DNA of 44,421 nucleotides from positions 1 to 44,421 of the forward strand of contig NZ_JNFD01000005.1 in assembly GCF_000756375.1 (NCBI RefSeq), read 5' to 3'. Position numbers and translations under genes: made by a program. This DNA is from Sphingopyxis sp. LC81 (lineage in GTDB: Bacteria; Pseudomonadota; Alphaproteobacteria; Sphingomonadales; Sphingomonadaceae). A model generated the notes under the pieces. The model had not been told where the DNA came from. It did no database searches and saw only the letters and a program-made list of their open reading frames with translations. Positions 8,362 through 17,455 of the stretch are shown here, in pieces. Positions within the stretch are counted from its first letter, which is position 1. The number at the start of each line of letters is the position of its first letter.

Positions 8362-9378
8362 CTAAACTTTCACGATCCCTCGCTCGATCAGACTATGCGC
8401 CGTCGCGAGGATCGCCTCCTCGGGAGGGCGCATCGTCCAGCCCAACGTCTTCATCGCATGACTGCTGTCTCCGCCGCGAACATTGCCGAGTTCGGCGACG
8501 AGCTGTTTCAGCTCGGGCCGGACGAGCGCGAGCAGCTTGAGCAGCCAGTCGGGCATCTTCCGCTTCGGCACTTTCCGCGCTTGCTCGCCAAGGTTCGCAC
8601 GCAGCAGGTTGGCGACGTCGATCATCTTCAGGAACGGTCCCGAGCAGACATAGCGTTCGTCGTAGATCGCGGGCGCGGTCAGCGCGCGATAATGGAGATC
8701 CGCGACGTCGCGGACGTCGATGATCCCGAAACCGATGTCGGGGCACATCGGCACCTTGCCCTCGAGCAGTTGTTTCACCAGTTCGATCGAGGTCGAGAGG
8801 TCGTCCGACAGCAACGGCCCAAACACCGCGGCGGGATTGACCGAGGCGAATTCCATGCCGTCGCCCTCGGCCCTCACCCAGTCGCGCGCCGCGTGCTCGG
8901 CAACGGTTTTCGAGCGCGGATAGGGCATGACCTCGGGGTTATCGAGGTTGGTCCAGTCGGCTTCACTATAGATGTCGCGACCCTTGCCATGGCCATAAGC
9001 GATCGCCGCCATCGACGAGGTCAGAACGAACCGCCTAACGCCTGCCGCCTTGGCGAAGCGCAACGCGCGGAGCGCACCCTCGCGCGCCGGAACGACCAGC
9101 TCGTCGGGATGTTTCGGCACGTCGAGCGGAAAAGGCGATGCGACATGTGCGACATGGCTGCACCCCGCCATCGCATCCGCCCAGCCGGTGTAATTTTCGA
9201 GATCGGCGGCGAAAAAGCGCAGCCTGGCGTTGTCGACACCCAGCCAGCCGCGCACCTCGGCTTCGCGTTTCAGGCTGCGGACTGTCGTGTGGACGGCCCA
9301 GCCATTGTCGATGAGCTGCCGGATCAGGAAGCCCGCGATATAGCCGCTGCCCCCGGTGACCAATGCCGTTCCCGTCAT
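8362..9378 (-). CDS. NAD(P)-dependent extended SDR (dihydroflavonol-4-reductase/epimerase-like)
   Basis: A 338-residue extended short-chain dehydrogenase. The Rossmann nucleotide-binding motif TGGSGYIAG is at residues 8-16. The catalytic serine lies in LTSSMAAIAYG (about 121), and the YxxxK pair is Y153/K157 in PYPRSKTVAEH. The segment after it, VNPAAVFGPLL, is the substrate-side loop seen in dihydroflavonol-4-reductase-like enzymes and hydroxysteroid dehydrogenase/isomerases. TVRS at residues 32-35, just after beta-2, suggests NADPH. A strong GAGGAGGG ribosome site precedes the ATG. Substrate cannot be told from sequence. It lies 39 bp downstream of gor on the same strand and may be co-transcribed with it. 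Confidence 0.85.
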   Translation of the reverse strand: MTGTALVTGGSGYIAGFLIRQLIDNGWAVHTTVRSLKREAEVRGWLGVDNARLRFFAADLENYTGWADAMAGCSHVAHVASPFPLDVPKHPDELVVPAREGALRALRFAKAAGVRRFVLTSSMAAIAYGHGKGRDIYSEADWTNLDNPEVMPYPRSKTVAEHAARDWVRAEGDGMEFASVNPAAVFGPLLSDDLSTSIELVKQLLEGKVPMCPDIGFGIIDVRDVADLHYRALTAPAIYDERYVCSGPFLKMIDVANLLRANLGEQARKVPKRKMPDWLLKLLALVRPELKQLVAELGNVRGGDSSHAMKTLGWTMRPPEEAILATAHSLIERGIVKV

Positions 9379-9417
9379 GCGACCCTCCTCGCTCGTTGAG
9401 CAAGGAGGGTAACAGGA

Positions 9418-10764
9418 TTATTTCAGCAGCACGAGTTCCTCGGCCATGCTCGGGTGCAGCGCGACCGTCGCGTCGAAATCGGCCTTGGTCAGCCCCGCTT
9501 TCACGGCGATCGCCGCCGCCTGCAGGATCTCCGGCGCATCGGGGCCGATCATGTGCAACCCGACGACCTGATCAGTGGCCGCGTTGACGACCATCTTGTA
9601 GAGCGCGCGCTCGTTGCGGCCCGCGAGGACATTTTTCATCGCGCGGAAATCGCTGGTGTAGACGCGGATCGAGCCGAGCTTGTTGCGCGCCTCGGCCTCG
9701 GTCATCCCGACCGCGCCGATCGGCGGATGGCTGAACACCGCGCTCGGGACATTGGCATAGTCGACGACCGTCGGCTTGCCGCCGAAAACGCTGTCGGAAA
9801 AGGCTTGGCCCTCGCGGATCGCCACCGGGGTAAGCTGGATGCGATTGGTGACGTCGCCGACGGCATAGATGCTCGGCACCGACGACTGGTTCGTCTCGTC
9901 GACCTTGATCGCGCCGTCCTTGTCGAGTTCGACGCCGACTTCTTCGAGGCCGAGCCCCTTGCTGTTCGGCACGCGCCCCGCGGCGACGAGCACCGCGTCG
10001 GCCTGGATCGGATCGCAGCCTTCGAGGTGGACGGTCAGCGACCCATCTTCATTCTTCTCGATCGACTGGAAGGGCGCGTTGAATTTGAATTCGATGCCCT
10101 TGGTCATCGAAATCTGGAGCAGCCGGTCGCGGATCTGCTCGTCATAGCCGCGCAGGATCGTGTCGCCGCGGTTTACGATCGTCACCTTGCTGCCGAATTC
10201 GTTGAAGATGCCGGCGAATTCATTGGCGATATAGCCGCCGCCCGCGATCACGACGCGCTTCGGCAGATTTTCGAGGTGGAAGACCTCGTTCGAGGTGATC
10301 GCATGCTCGCTGCCCGGAAATTCGGGGACGTGCGGCCAGCCGCCGGTCGCGATCAGGATGCGTTCGGCGCTGATTTCCTGTCCGTCGGCGAGGCGCACCT
10401 TCTGCGGACCGATGACGGTCGCGCGCGTCTTGAACAGCGTGACCTTGTGATTGTCGAGCGTCTGGCCGTAGAGGCCTTCGAGCCGGTCGACCTCGGCGAG
10501 GACATTGTCGCGCAGGCGGTTCCAGTCGAACTTGCAGTCGGGAACGTCCCAGCCGAATTTGCGCGCATCCTTCAGATCCTCGGCGAAATGCGCACCATAA
10601 ACGAGCAGCTTCTTGGGCACGCAGCCGCGGATGACGCAGGTACCGCCGACGCGATATTCCTCCGCCAGCGCGACGCGCGCGCCGTGCGACGCGGCGATAC
10701 GCGAGGCGCGAACCCCGCCCGACCCGGCGCCGATGACAAACAGGTCGTAATCAAACTCGCTCAT
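9418..10764 (-). CDS. gor: Glutathione-disulfide reductase
   Basis: Flavoenzyme that keeps glutathione reduced using NADPH. The 448-residue chain has the FAD motif GAGSGGVRAS at 12-21, the redox pair GGTCVIRGCVPKK (C43, C48) and the NAD(P) motif AGGGYIANEFAGIFNEFG near 175. The second FAD motif, PSIYAVGDVTNRIQLTPVAI, and the dimer-interface end ALHPSMAEE with the proton-relay His437 and Glu442 are also present. The CVIRGC spacing is the form used by alphaproteobacterial and plant-type glutathione reductases, in contrast to the CVNVGC of the enteric enzyme. An AGGGG ribosome site precedes the ATG. It is downstream of pgi with a 109-bp gap, so probably has its own promoter. Confidence 0.93.
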   Translation of the reverse strand: MSEFDYDLFVIGAGSGGVRASRIAASHGARVALAEEYRVGGTCVIRGCVPKKLLVYGAHFAEDLKDARKFGWDVPDCKFDWNRLRDNVLAEVDRLEGLYGQTLDNHKVTLFKTRATVIGPQKVRLADGQEISAERILIATGGWPHVPEFPGSEHAITSNEVFHLENLPKRVVIAGGGYIANEFAGIFNEFGSKVTIVNRGDTILRGYDEQIRDRLLQISMTKGIEFKFNAPFQSIEKNEDGSLTVHLEGCDPIQADAVLVAAGRVPNSKGLGLEEVGVELDKDGAIKVDETNQSSVPSIYAVGDVTNRIQLTPVAIREGQAFSDSVFGGKPTVVDYANVPSAVFSHPPIGAVGMTEAEARNKLGSIRVYTSDFRAMKNVLAGRNERALYKMVVNAATDQVVGLHMIGPDAPEILQAAAIAVKAGLTKADFDATVALHPSMAEELVLLK

Positions 10765-10873
10765 TCAAAACCCCTGATCTTGTGGTCGCGTGCAGTTCGC
10801 GTTGGCCGCCTATGTGGTTACCCCCGCCCGCGATGCCAATCGAATTTTGCGGTCACAGTGATGGAGCGGAGGG

Positions 10874-12379
10874 TTATTCGCCGAGCGCGGCCTTCATCAG
10901 CGCCTGCGTTGCTGCGTCGAATTCGACCGTGCCCTCGGCAAGCCCCTTCGCCATTTCCTTGCCCAGCTCGACCCCGAACTGGTCGAACGGGTTGATGCCG
11001 AGCAGCACGGCATTGGCGAACACGCGATGCTCGTAAAAGGCGATCAGCGCGCCAAGGCTGCGCGGCGTGACCTGGTCGAGCAGGATCGTCGTCGACGGAC
11101 GATCGCCCGGGTAATTGCGCGCACCATCCTCGCTGGCGCGCCCCGTCATCAACGCCGCGCCCTGCGCGATGCAGTTCGCGACGAGCGTTTCGTGATGCGC
11201 ATCGTCGAGCAGATGGTCGGGCTCGCGCGCGACGACGAACTCGACCGGCGTCAGATGCGTGCCCTGATGCAGCAGTTGGAACACCGCATGCTGCGCATCG
11301 GTGCCGACGCCGCCCCAGGTGATCGGCGCGCTGTCGCGGCCGACCGGCTGGCCGTCGAGGGTCACCGACTTGCCGTTCGATTCCATTTCGAGCTGTTGCA
11401 GATAGTCGGGAAGCAGCCGCAGCCGCTCGTCATAGGCAAAGACCGCGCGCGTCTGGCAGCCGAGCCGGTTCGCATAAATCTGGTCGGCGAAGGCGGCGAG
11501 CAGGCAGATATTGTCGGCGCCGTCGGCGAGCCGGAAGTGGCGGTCCATTTCCGCCGCGCCCTCGAGCAGGTCGGCAAAGGCGTCCCAGCCGAGCGCGAGC
11601 GCGGCGGGAAAACCGATCGACGACCAGAGCGAATAGCGTCCGCCGACGCTTTCGTTGAACGGCAGGATGCGCGTTTCGTCGATGCCCCACTCGATCGCGC
11701 GCTCGGGCTTCGCGGTCAGCGCGATGAAGCGGCCGACGGGGTCGGCGACCCCGGCTTCTTCGAGCCAGAGCAGCGCCGAATTGGCGTTGAGCAAGGTTTC
11801 GGTGGTGGTGAAGGTTTTCGAAGCGACCGCGACGAGCGTATGTTCGGGGCTGAACCGGGCGAAGGCTTCGTCAAGCGCGGCGCCGTCGACGTTCGACACC
11901 ACCGCGACGTCATAACGGTCGCTGTGGCGGCCGAGCGCATCGATGAGCAAATCGGGGCCGAGCGCCGATCCGCCGATGCCGATGTGGAGCAGGTGCCGGA
12001 TCTCCCCGAACGCGCCGGCTTCGATCGCGTCGATCATCATCCGCATCCGCTGGTGCAGCGCCTGCGCGGCATGGACCGACTCCGGCGCACCATCGCCGCG
12101 TTCGGCGCTATGTTCGGCGGCGCGGCCTTCGGTCGGGTTGGCGATGCCGCCCGAGAAGAGCGTCTTGCGCCGGCCCGCGAAATCCTGTGCATCGGCAAGA
12201 CCCGAGAGGATGTCGATGGCCGCCGTGTCGAGGTGCGTCTTGGCAAAGTCGAAACGGATGTCGGCAACGCTGCGCACCAGCGCCTGCAGGCGCGTTTCGG
12301 GGTCGGCGGCGACCAGATCGGTCAGCTTCTGCGGCTGCCAGTTCGAAAGGGCCTGCCAGGCGTCGGATGCGGTTGTCAT
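10874..12379 (-). CDS. pgi: Glucose-6-phosphate isomerase
   Basis: Interconverts glucose-6-phosphate and fructose-6-phosphate. The 501-residue protein has the SIS-domain phosphate-binding stretch IGIGGSALGP near 134 and SKTFTTTETL near 191. Both family signatures are present: ESVGGRYSLWSSIG (about 245-258) and the C-terminal NPFDQFGVELGKEMAKGL with the catalytic lysine. The catalytic glutamate region is in ITWGGVGTDAQH, followed by the QLLHQGTH segment that supplies the ring-opening histidine. It is slightly shorter than the enteric enzyme (about 549) and matches the alphaproteobacterial form. Sphingomonads use the Entner-Doudoroff route, so its main role here is likely gluconeogenesis and sugar-phosphate supply; that part is inference. 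Confidence 0.96.
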   Translation of the reverse strand: MTTASDAWQALSNWQPQKLTDLVAADPETRLQALVRSVADIRFDFAKTHLDTAAIDILSGLADAQDFAGRRKTLFSGGIANPTEGRAAEHSAERGDGAPESVHAAQALHQRMRMMIDAIEAGAFGEIRHLLHIGIGGSALGPDLLIDALGRHSDRYDVAVVSNVDGAALDEAFARFSPEHTLVAVASKTFTTTETLLNANSALLWLEEAGVADPVGRFIALTAKPERAIEWGIDETRILPFNESVGGRYSLWSSIGFPAALALGWDAFADLLEGAAEMDRHFRLADGADNICLLAAFADQIYANRLGCQTRAVFAYDERLRLLPDYLQQLEMESNGKSVTLDGQPVGRDSAPITWGGVGTDAQHAVFQLLHQGTHLTPVEFVVAREPDHLLDDAHHETLVANCIAQGAALMTGRASEDGARNYPGDRPSTTILLDQVTPRSLGALIAFYEHRVFANAVLLGINPFDQFGVELGKEMAKGLAEGTVEFDAATQALMKAALGE

Positions 12380-12492
12380 CGTCTATTGTCCTCGAAGGGG
12401 AGTGAATCGCGGACTTTCTCTAAGCCTGCCGTCCCCCGCGCGCCAGTGTCGTCCACCGATATTTGCTTGACGTGGCAACCTATTCATCGCCA

Positions 12493-13395
12493 ATGCGCGG
12501 CATGACCAATGCCAGCTTTACCGCCGATGTGACGCCCCCGACCGGACCCGCGCCGTCGTCTCCGACCCCGGCACCGGTGTCCGCCAAGGAAGAGGCGGTC
12601 GACACCGTCCGTTTCCTCGCGCTGCTCGCGATCGCCGTGCTGATTTTCCGCAGCTTTTTCCTGTCGCCGTTTAACATCCCGTCGGAATCGATGCAGCCGC
12701 GGCTGCTCATCGGCGACTATCTGCTCGTCAACAAGATGGCCTATGGCTATTCGAAATACAGCCTGCCGTTCAGCGCGCCGCTGATCCCGGGCCGGATTTT
12801 CGCGCGCACGCCCGAGCGCGGCGACGTCGTCGTGTTCAAGGCACCGCCGGTTGCCGACAATGATTATATCAAGCGCGTGATCGGCGTGCCCGGCGACAGC
12901 GTGCAGGTGAAAGAGGGCATCGTCTGGCTGAACGGCAAGCCGCTGAAGCGCGAAGCCATCGCCGATTTCGTCATTCCGGTGACGCCGAACATGGTCGAAG
13001 CCTCGCGCATGACGGGCACTCTGCCCTGCTATTCGCCCGAGTTCGAAGAGATCGCCGCCGATGGCCAGCGTCAGTGCCGCTACAAGCAGTTCCGCGAGAC
13101 GCTGCCGAGCGGCAAAAGCTATAACATCCTCGACATCACGACGATCCCCGAGGACAATACCCCGCTCGTCGTCGTCCCCGCCGGCCATCTGTTCCTGATG
13201 GGCGACAACCGCGACCGCAGCGCCGACAGCCGCTTCCCCGCGATGGAAAATCAGGGCATCGGGCTGGTGCCCGAGGAAAATCTGGTCGGCCACGCGCTCG
13301 TCGGCATGTTCTCGACCGACGGGTCGGCGAGCTGGATCAACCCGATCAGCTGGTTCACCGCCGCGCGCTGGGGCCGCATCGGGGACGGTTTTTGA
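12493..13395 (+). CDS. lepB: Signal peptidase I
   Basis: Inner-membrane serine protease that removes signal peptides from exported proteins. From ATG 12493 the protein has 300 residues: a proline-rich cytoplasmic start, one membrane segment (about 40-58, [16 protein letters not shown]), then the catalytic domain. The nucleophile is S66 in IPSESMQP and the general base K127 in [11 protein letters not shown]. Box [18 protein letters not shown], is complete. Two cysteines in the inserted loop (TLPCYSP and RQCRYK) could form a periplasmic disulfide. Start choice is uncertain: ATG 12502 or TTG 12463 would also work and no convincing ribosome site is visible. First gene of lepB-rnc-era, overlapping rnc by 4 bp. 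Confidence 0.94.
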   Translation: MRGMTNASFTADVTPPTGPAPSSPTPAPVSAKEEAVDTVRFLALLAIAVLIFRSFFLSPFNIPSESMQPRLLIGDYLLVNKMAYGYSKYSLPFSAPLIPGRIFARTPERGDVVVFKAPPVADNDYIKRVIGVPGDSVQVKEGIVWLNGKPLKREAIADFVIPVTPNMVEASRMTGTLPCYSPEFEEIAADGQRQCRYKQFRETLPSGKSYNILDITTIPEDNTPLVVVPAGHLFLMGDNRDRSADSRFPAMENQGIGLVPEENLVGHALVGMFSTDGSASWINPISWFTAARWGRIGDGF

Positions 13396-14072
13396 ACGAT
13401 CCGCTTAACACCGGGGCGCTCGCCGAGATCATCGGCTGCACCCCGGGCGACCTGAAGGTCTATGATCTGGCGCTGACGCACGGCAGCACCGGGCGCGCCG
13501 ATTATCAGCGGCTGGAATTTCTCGGCGACCGCGTGCTCGGGCTCGTCATCGCGTCCGAACTCTACACGCGCTTTCCCTCGGCGAGCGAAGGTGAGATGTC
13601 GTCACGGCTGCACGTGCTCGCATCGGGCGCGACCTGCGCGGCGATCGCGCAGCGGCTGAAGCTCACCGACCTCATCCGTTTCGGCGCGCAGGCGCGCAAC
13701 GATGGCGGACGGTATAGCGACAATATCGCCGCCGATGCGATCGAGGCGCTGATCGGCGCGCTATATCTCGACCAGGGCGCCGACGCCGCGCGCCGCTTCA
13801 TCCTGGCGCATTGGGGCGAGATGATCGACGGGCAGCAGGCGGCGCCGAAACACCCGAAGGCGGCGTTGCAGGAATGGGCGCTGGCGCGCAAGCGCCGCCC
13901 GCCCGAATATGAAATCATCGCGCGCGAAGGCCCCGACCATGCGCCGCGCTTCCGTATCGCGGTCAGCATCGGCAAGCTCGCGCGCGCCGAAGCCGAAGGC
14001 GCATCAAAACAGGCAGCTGAAAAGGCGGCAGCGGCCGCGTTGCTCGCCGAACTCGAAGGATTAAAGGAATGA
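13392..14072 (+). CDS. rnc: Ribonuclease III
   Basis: Double-strand-specific endoribonuclease that processes rRNA precursors and regulatory RNAs. The 226-residue protein has the RNase III signature [12 protein letters not shown] with metal ligands E42 and D46. The second acidic pair lies in [17 protein letters not shown] (about 110-126), and a double-stranded-RNA-binding domain runs from about 155 to the end ([10 protein letters not shown] ... [16 protein letters not shown]). The start is TTG, overlapping the lepB stop (TTGA). It is chosen because no ATG or GTG gives a complete N-terminus, and it implies translational coupling to lepB. It overlaps era by 4 bp at its other end. The lepB-rnc-era order is standard in many proteobacteria. 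Confidence 0.95.
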   Translation: MNDPLNTGALAEIIGCTPGDLKVYDLALTHGSTGRADYQRLEFLGDRVLGLVIASELYTRFPSASEGEMSSRLHVLASGATCAAIAQRLKLTDLIRFGAQARNDGGRYSDNIAADAIEALIGALYLDQGADAARRFILAHWGEMIDGQQAAPKHPKAALQEWALARKRRPPEYEIIAREGPDHAPRFRIAVSIGKLARAEAEGASKQAAEKAAAAALLAELEGLKE

Positions 14073-14962
14073 CCCACCGTTGCGGATTTGTCGCCGTCGT
14101 CGGCGCGCCCAACGCGGGCAAATCGACGATCGTCAACGCGCTCGTCGGCCAGAAGGTCGCGATCGTCAGTCCGAAGGCGCAGACGACGCGCACGCGGTTG
14201 ATGGGCGTCGCGATGGACGGCGAAACGCAGATCGTCCTGATCGACACGCCGGGTATCTTCGCCCCCACCCGCCGGCTCGACCGCGCGATGGTTGCGGCGG
14301 CGTGGAATAGCCTCGACCAGGCCGAGGCGATCCTCGTGATGATCGACGCTGCGGCGAAGCTCGGCGAGCGCGCCGAACGCGTGCTGCAGGGGATCGAGGG
14401 ACGGCCCGAGAAGAAGTTCCTTGTCCTCAACAAGGTCGACCTGACCAAGAAGGACAAACTGCTGACCATCGCGACGCAGCTCAACGAGCGGGTCAAATTC
14501 GACGAGACTTTCTTCATCTCGGCGAGCACCGGGGACGGAGTTCCCGAACTCAAGGCGCATCTCGCCCGGCTGATGCCCGAAGGACCGTGGCATTTTCCCG
14601 AGGACGAGGTTAGCGATGCCCCCGAACGGATGCTTGCGGCCGAAATCACGCGCGAGCAGCTCTATCGCCAGCTCCACGAGGAACTGCCGTACCAGTCGAC
14701 CGTCGAAACCGAGAAATTCACGACGCGTCCCGACGGCAGCGCCGAAATCCACCAGCAGATCCTCGTCGCGCGCGACAACCAGCGCGCGATCATCCTCGGC
14801 CACAAGGGCGAGCGGATCAAGGAAATCGGCAGCAAGTCGCGCGCCGAACTGACCGAGCTGCTCGGCCGCAAGGTCCACCTGTTCCTGCACGTCAAGGTCA
14901 AGGCGAACTGGGACGAGGATCGCGGTGTCTATCGCGACATGGGGCTCGACTGGGTCGATTGA
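14069..14962 (+). CDS. era: GTPase Era
   Basis: Ribosome-assembly GTPase that binds the 3' end of 16S rRNA and helps 30S maturation. The 297-residue protein has the G1 loop GAPNAGKS at 12-19, G2 around TTRTR (39-43), G3 DTPG at 59-62 and G4 NKVD at 121-124. A C-terminal KH RNA-binding domain carries the [15 protein letters not shown] turn near 247-261 and the usual [11 protein letters not shown] strand. The ATG overlaps the rnc stop (ATGA). The gene ends 7 bp before the convergent lipase gene, so transcription termination must occur inside or across that gene. Length and all motifs are normal. Confidence 0.97.
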   Translation: MTHRCGFVAVVGAPNAGKSTIVNALVGQKVAIVSPKAQTTRTRLMGVAMDGETQIVLIDTPGIFAPTRRLDRAMVAAAWNSLDQAEAILVMIDAAAKLGERAERVLQGIEGRPEKKFLVLNKVDLTKKDKLLTIATQLNERVKFDETFFISASTGDGVPELKAHLARLMPEGPWHFPEDEVSDAPERMLAAEITREQLYRQLHEELPYQSTVETEKFTTRPDGSAEIHQQILVARDNQRAIILGHKGERIKEIGSKSRAELTELLGRKVHLFLHVKVKANWDEDRGVYRDMGLDWVD

Positions 14963-14969
14963 CCCCTGG

Positions 14970-16097
14970 TCAGATCCGCCGGCAGTCATCCGGCGCCGCG
15001 CCGCCATCGAACCGCGCCTCGATCCACGCCAGCGTCTCGCCCGCGCGATCGCCGCGCGCGCCGTCGACGTGGCTGCCGCCCGGAATCTCGATCCAGCGCA
15101 CCGGGGTCCTGTGTTTGCAAACCGCTTTTGCGAATTTGCGCGTGACTGCGGGCGCGACGAGCGTGTCCTTCGTTCCCTGCGCGATCAGGATCGGTCCGGG
15201 AACGCTCGCGGGATCGACGCTGTTGGCGCGCATCGCAGCGGCGAAGGGTTCGATCCGCGTAAAATCCTTTTTCTTGATCGTCTGCTTGACTGACAGGATG
15301 CCGAGGAGGGTTCCGAGCTTGGGCTTCTTGCCAAGTTCGAGGCAATTATTCTCGGCCAGCCGCCGAATGACCCCCTGATTGCCCCTGTCGAAGTCGTTCA
15401 GCGAATAACCGAACCGCTGCGACCAGCTGTACAATGTCAACGACAACAGGAAGGCGCGCGCATTGGCGTCGCTCGCCTCGCGCATATTGGCGCCCAAATC
15501 GGTCGGCGGAGCCGCCGCGGCCGTGCCGACCAGTGTCAAGTCGGGCGCGTAGGACCGGGTAACCGCCGCGGTCCATAACGCTGCATGTCCGCCCTGCGAT
15601 TCGCCCCAGACCGCAAAGCGCGTGCCGGCTCCGGCACCGGGGATCATCCGCGCCGCGCGTACCGCGTCGAGCACCGAATAGGCGGTGTCGCGGCCGACAA
15701 GATAGGGGTGCGGCATCGGCGACCCCAGCCCCGGATAATCGGGCGCGACGACGACATAGCCCCGCGCGATCATCTGGTCGATCGCCGGAGCGGCGGCGTA
15801 GCTGGCGGGGGTCGCCGACGGCGCGCATTTTTGGGCGACGCCCGTCGTGCCGTGCGCCCAGGCAATGACGCGGCGCGGCTGCCTCGGTGTGGCCTCGCGC
15901 GGGGCGATGACCATGCCGGTCACCTCCTGCCGCAGCCCGTCCTGGTTGCTGGTCCAGTAGCGCACCCGCCACGCCTGCGCGCCGGCTGGCGCCTCGGCGA
16001 GCGGCTCGGCCGACGATAATGTCCCGGCCTGCTGCGCTGTGGCGGGCAGCGCGGCGGCTGTTGAAGCGACAAATAATGCAGCAATCACAAGGCGCAT
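14970..16097 (-). CDS. Secreted LIP-family lipase/esterase, copy 1
   Basis: A 375-residue alpha/beta hydrolase with a signal peptide (MRLVIAALFVASTAAALPA, cleavage near ATAQQ). The GxSxG nucleophile motif is WGESQGG (S167), preceded by the oxyanion-side stretch VIAWAHGTTG. The likely acid lies in AQGTKDTLVAP and the catalytic histidine in IPGGSHVDG. The layout matches the secretory lipase (LIP, PF03583) group that includes fungal lipases and many sphingomonad carboxylesterases. The start is taken at ATG 16097 with GGAGGG ahead of it; the frame also has an ATG at 16115. It is a clear paralogue of the next gene upstream on the same strand (59 bp away). Natural substrate unknown. Confidence 0.86.
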   Translation of the reverse strand: MRLVIAALFVASTAAALPATAQQAGTLSSAEPLAEAPAGAQAWRVRYWTSNQDGLRQEVTGMVIAPREATPRQPRRVIAWAHGTTGVAQKCAPSATPASYAAAPAIDQMIARGYVVVAPDYPGLGSPMPHPYLVGRDTAYSVLDAVRAARMIPGAGAGTRFAVWGESQGGHAALWTAAVTRSYAPDLTLVGTAAAAPPTDLGANMREASDANARAFLLSLTLYSWSQRFGYSLNDFDRGNQGVIRRLAENNCLELGKKPKLGTLLGILSVKQTIKKKDFTRIEPFAAAMRANSVDPASVPGPILIAQGTKDTLVAPAVTRKFAKAVCKHRTPVRWIEIPGGSHVDGARGDRAGETLAWIEARFDGGAAPDDCRRI

Positions 16098-16156
16098 GGC
16101 TTCACCCTCCATCACGCCGTCCTAACATGCTCGCATCGCGGCAGGAAAGAGGGCGG

Positions 16157-17281
16157 CTACAGGCTGCGGCAATCATTCGGCGGCGGGTTGCCGTCAAAGC
16201 GCGAGGTGATCCAGCCGATCGTTTCCTGTGAACTTTCGCGCGCGCTTGCCCCGTGATCGCCCGTCATATCGATCCAGCGCAGCGGCGTTCCGCGCCGGCA
16301 GACCGATTTGGCGAACTTGCGCGTAACCGCGGGCGCGACGATCGTGTCGTTGCGGCTCTGCGCGATCAGTAGCGGCCCCGGCACACGCGCGGGGTCGACG
16401 CTGTTGGTGCGTGCGAAGGAGCCGAAGGGCTCGATCCTTGCGATGTCCTTGTTCTTCGTCGCGCGGGCGATGGTGAGGATGCCGAGGATCGTGCCGAGCT
16501 TGGGCTTCTTGTTGAAGGCGACGCAATTATTCTGCGCCAGCCGGGTGATGATGCCCTGGTTCGTGCGGTTGGTGATGCCGTCCATCGAGAAGCCATAGAG
16601 CGTCGACCAGCTGTGCAGTGCGAAGGACAGCAATAGCGCGCGCGCATTCTTGTCGCTCCCCTCGCGCAGATTGGCGGCGAGGTCGGTGGGCGGCGCGGCT
16701 GCTGCCGTGGCGACCAGTGTGAGGTCGGGCGCATAGGAGCGTGCCGCGGTCGCGGTCCACAGCGCGGCGTGGCCGCCTTGCGATTCGCCCCAGACGGCAA
16801 AGTTGCTGCCCGCCGCCGCGCCGGGAATCTCGCGCGCCGCGCGCACGGCGTCGAGAACCGCGTTGGCGGTGTCGGGCCCCACGAGGAAAGGATGCATCGT
16901 CGGGCTGGCGAGGCCGATATAATCGGGCGCGACGACGACATAACCGCTGCGAACCGCGTCCATTCCCGCGCTATAGGCAAAGAAGTCCGGGCTGAGCGAC
17001 GGCGCGCATTTCTCGGCGACGCCCCATGCGCCGTGGGTCCAGGCGATCACACGGCGCGGCCGCGGTGGAATCGCCTCCATCGGCGCAGCAACAACGCCGG
17101 TGACGGCGAAGCGCTGACCATTGCCGTTCGTTGTCCAATATTGGACGCGCCACGCCTGCACGCCCGGAGGGGTATCGGTCATCGGCTGGGCGGAAATCAG
17201 ATATCGGGATTGTTGTGCGGCTACAGGGAGTGAAAGCGCCGACATGATGGTGAGTAGGATAGCGGCAAGCAGGTGGCGCAT
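16157..17281 (-). CDS. Secreted LIP-family lipase/esterase, copy 2
   Basis: A 374-residue paralogue of the neighbouring gene, collinear with it: the nucleophile is again S167 in WGESQGG. Large blocks such as RSYAPDLTLVATAAAAPPTDL, NNC, KKPKLGTILGIL and VAPAVTRKFAKSVC are shared. The signal peptide is MRHLLAAILLTIMSALSLPVAA, with cleavage likely after VAA. The histidine segment differs: MTGDHGASARE replaces IPGGSHVDGARG, keeping a histidine at the expected place. A GGGGAG ribosome site precedes the ATG. Head-to-tail arrangement and similar lengths point to a tandem duplication. The two may have split substrate range; the sequence gives no direct clue to what each hydrolyses. Confidence 0.86.
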   Translation of the reverse strand: MRHLLAAILLTIMSALSLPVAAQQSRYLISAQPMTDTPPGVQAWRVQYWTTNGNGQRFAVTGVVAAPMEAIPPRPRRVIAWTHGAWGVAEKCAPSLSPDFFAYSAGMDAVRSGYVVVAPDYIGLASPTMHPFLVGPDTANAVLDAVRAAREIPGAAAGSNFAVWGESQGGHAALWTATAARSYAPDLTLVATAAAAPPTDLAANLREGSDKNARALLLSFALHSWSTLYGFSMDGITNRTNQGIITRLAQNNCVAFNKKPKLGTILGILTIARATKNKDIARIEPFGSFARTNSVDPARVPGPLLIAQSRNDTIVAPAVTRKFAKSVCRRGTPLRWIDMTGDHGASARESSQETIGWITSRFDGNPPPNDCRSL

Positions 17282-17362
17282 GAGAAGATCTCCCCAATTG
17301 CGCCACCCTTATCATGGGTTTGGGGCGTCGGGAACGCCAACCGGTACGACACGCCAAAACTC

Positions 17363-17434
17363 CGTCATTCCCACGAAAGCGGGAACCCAGCAGCAATGGT
17401 TCCTCGCTAGGCTCCCCCTTTCGCGGGAATGACG
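17363..17434 (+). repeat. Inverted repeat of the CGTCATTCCC...GGGAATGACG type
   Basis: CGTCATTCCCACGAAAG (17363-17379) is inverted with one mismatch at CTTTCGCGGGAATGACG (17418-17434). Both arms also contain a short inner CCC-CGAAAG-GGG or CCC-TTTCG-CGGG hairpin. This motif is a very common intergenic palindrome in alphaproteobacterial genomes. It fills the gap between the lipase pair and the 3' end of topA. Confidence 0.75.
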
Positions 17435-17455
17435 AGATGAAGGGACGGCCTGCTG

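Noticed and set aside
9454..10995. 513-residue plus-strand frame over gor
   Set aside because: Antisense shadow of gor with arginine-rich composition and no conserved domain; it also runs into pgi.
12467..12495. TTGACG as -35 element for lepB
   Set aside because: No acceptable -10 lies 16-18 bp downstream; the expected place falls on the start codon.
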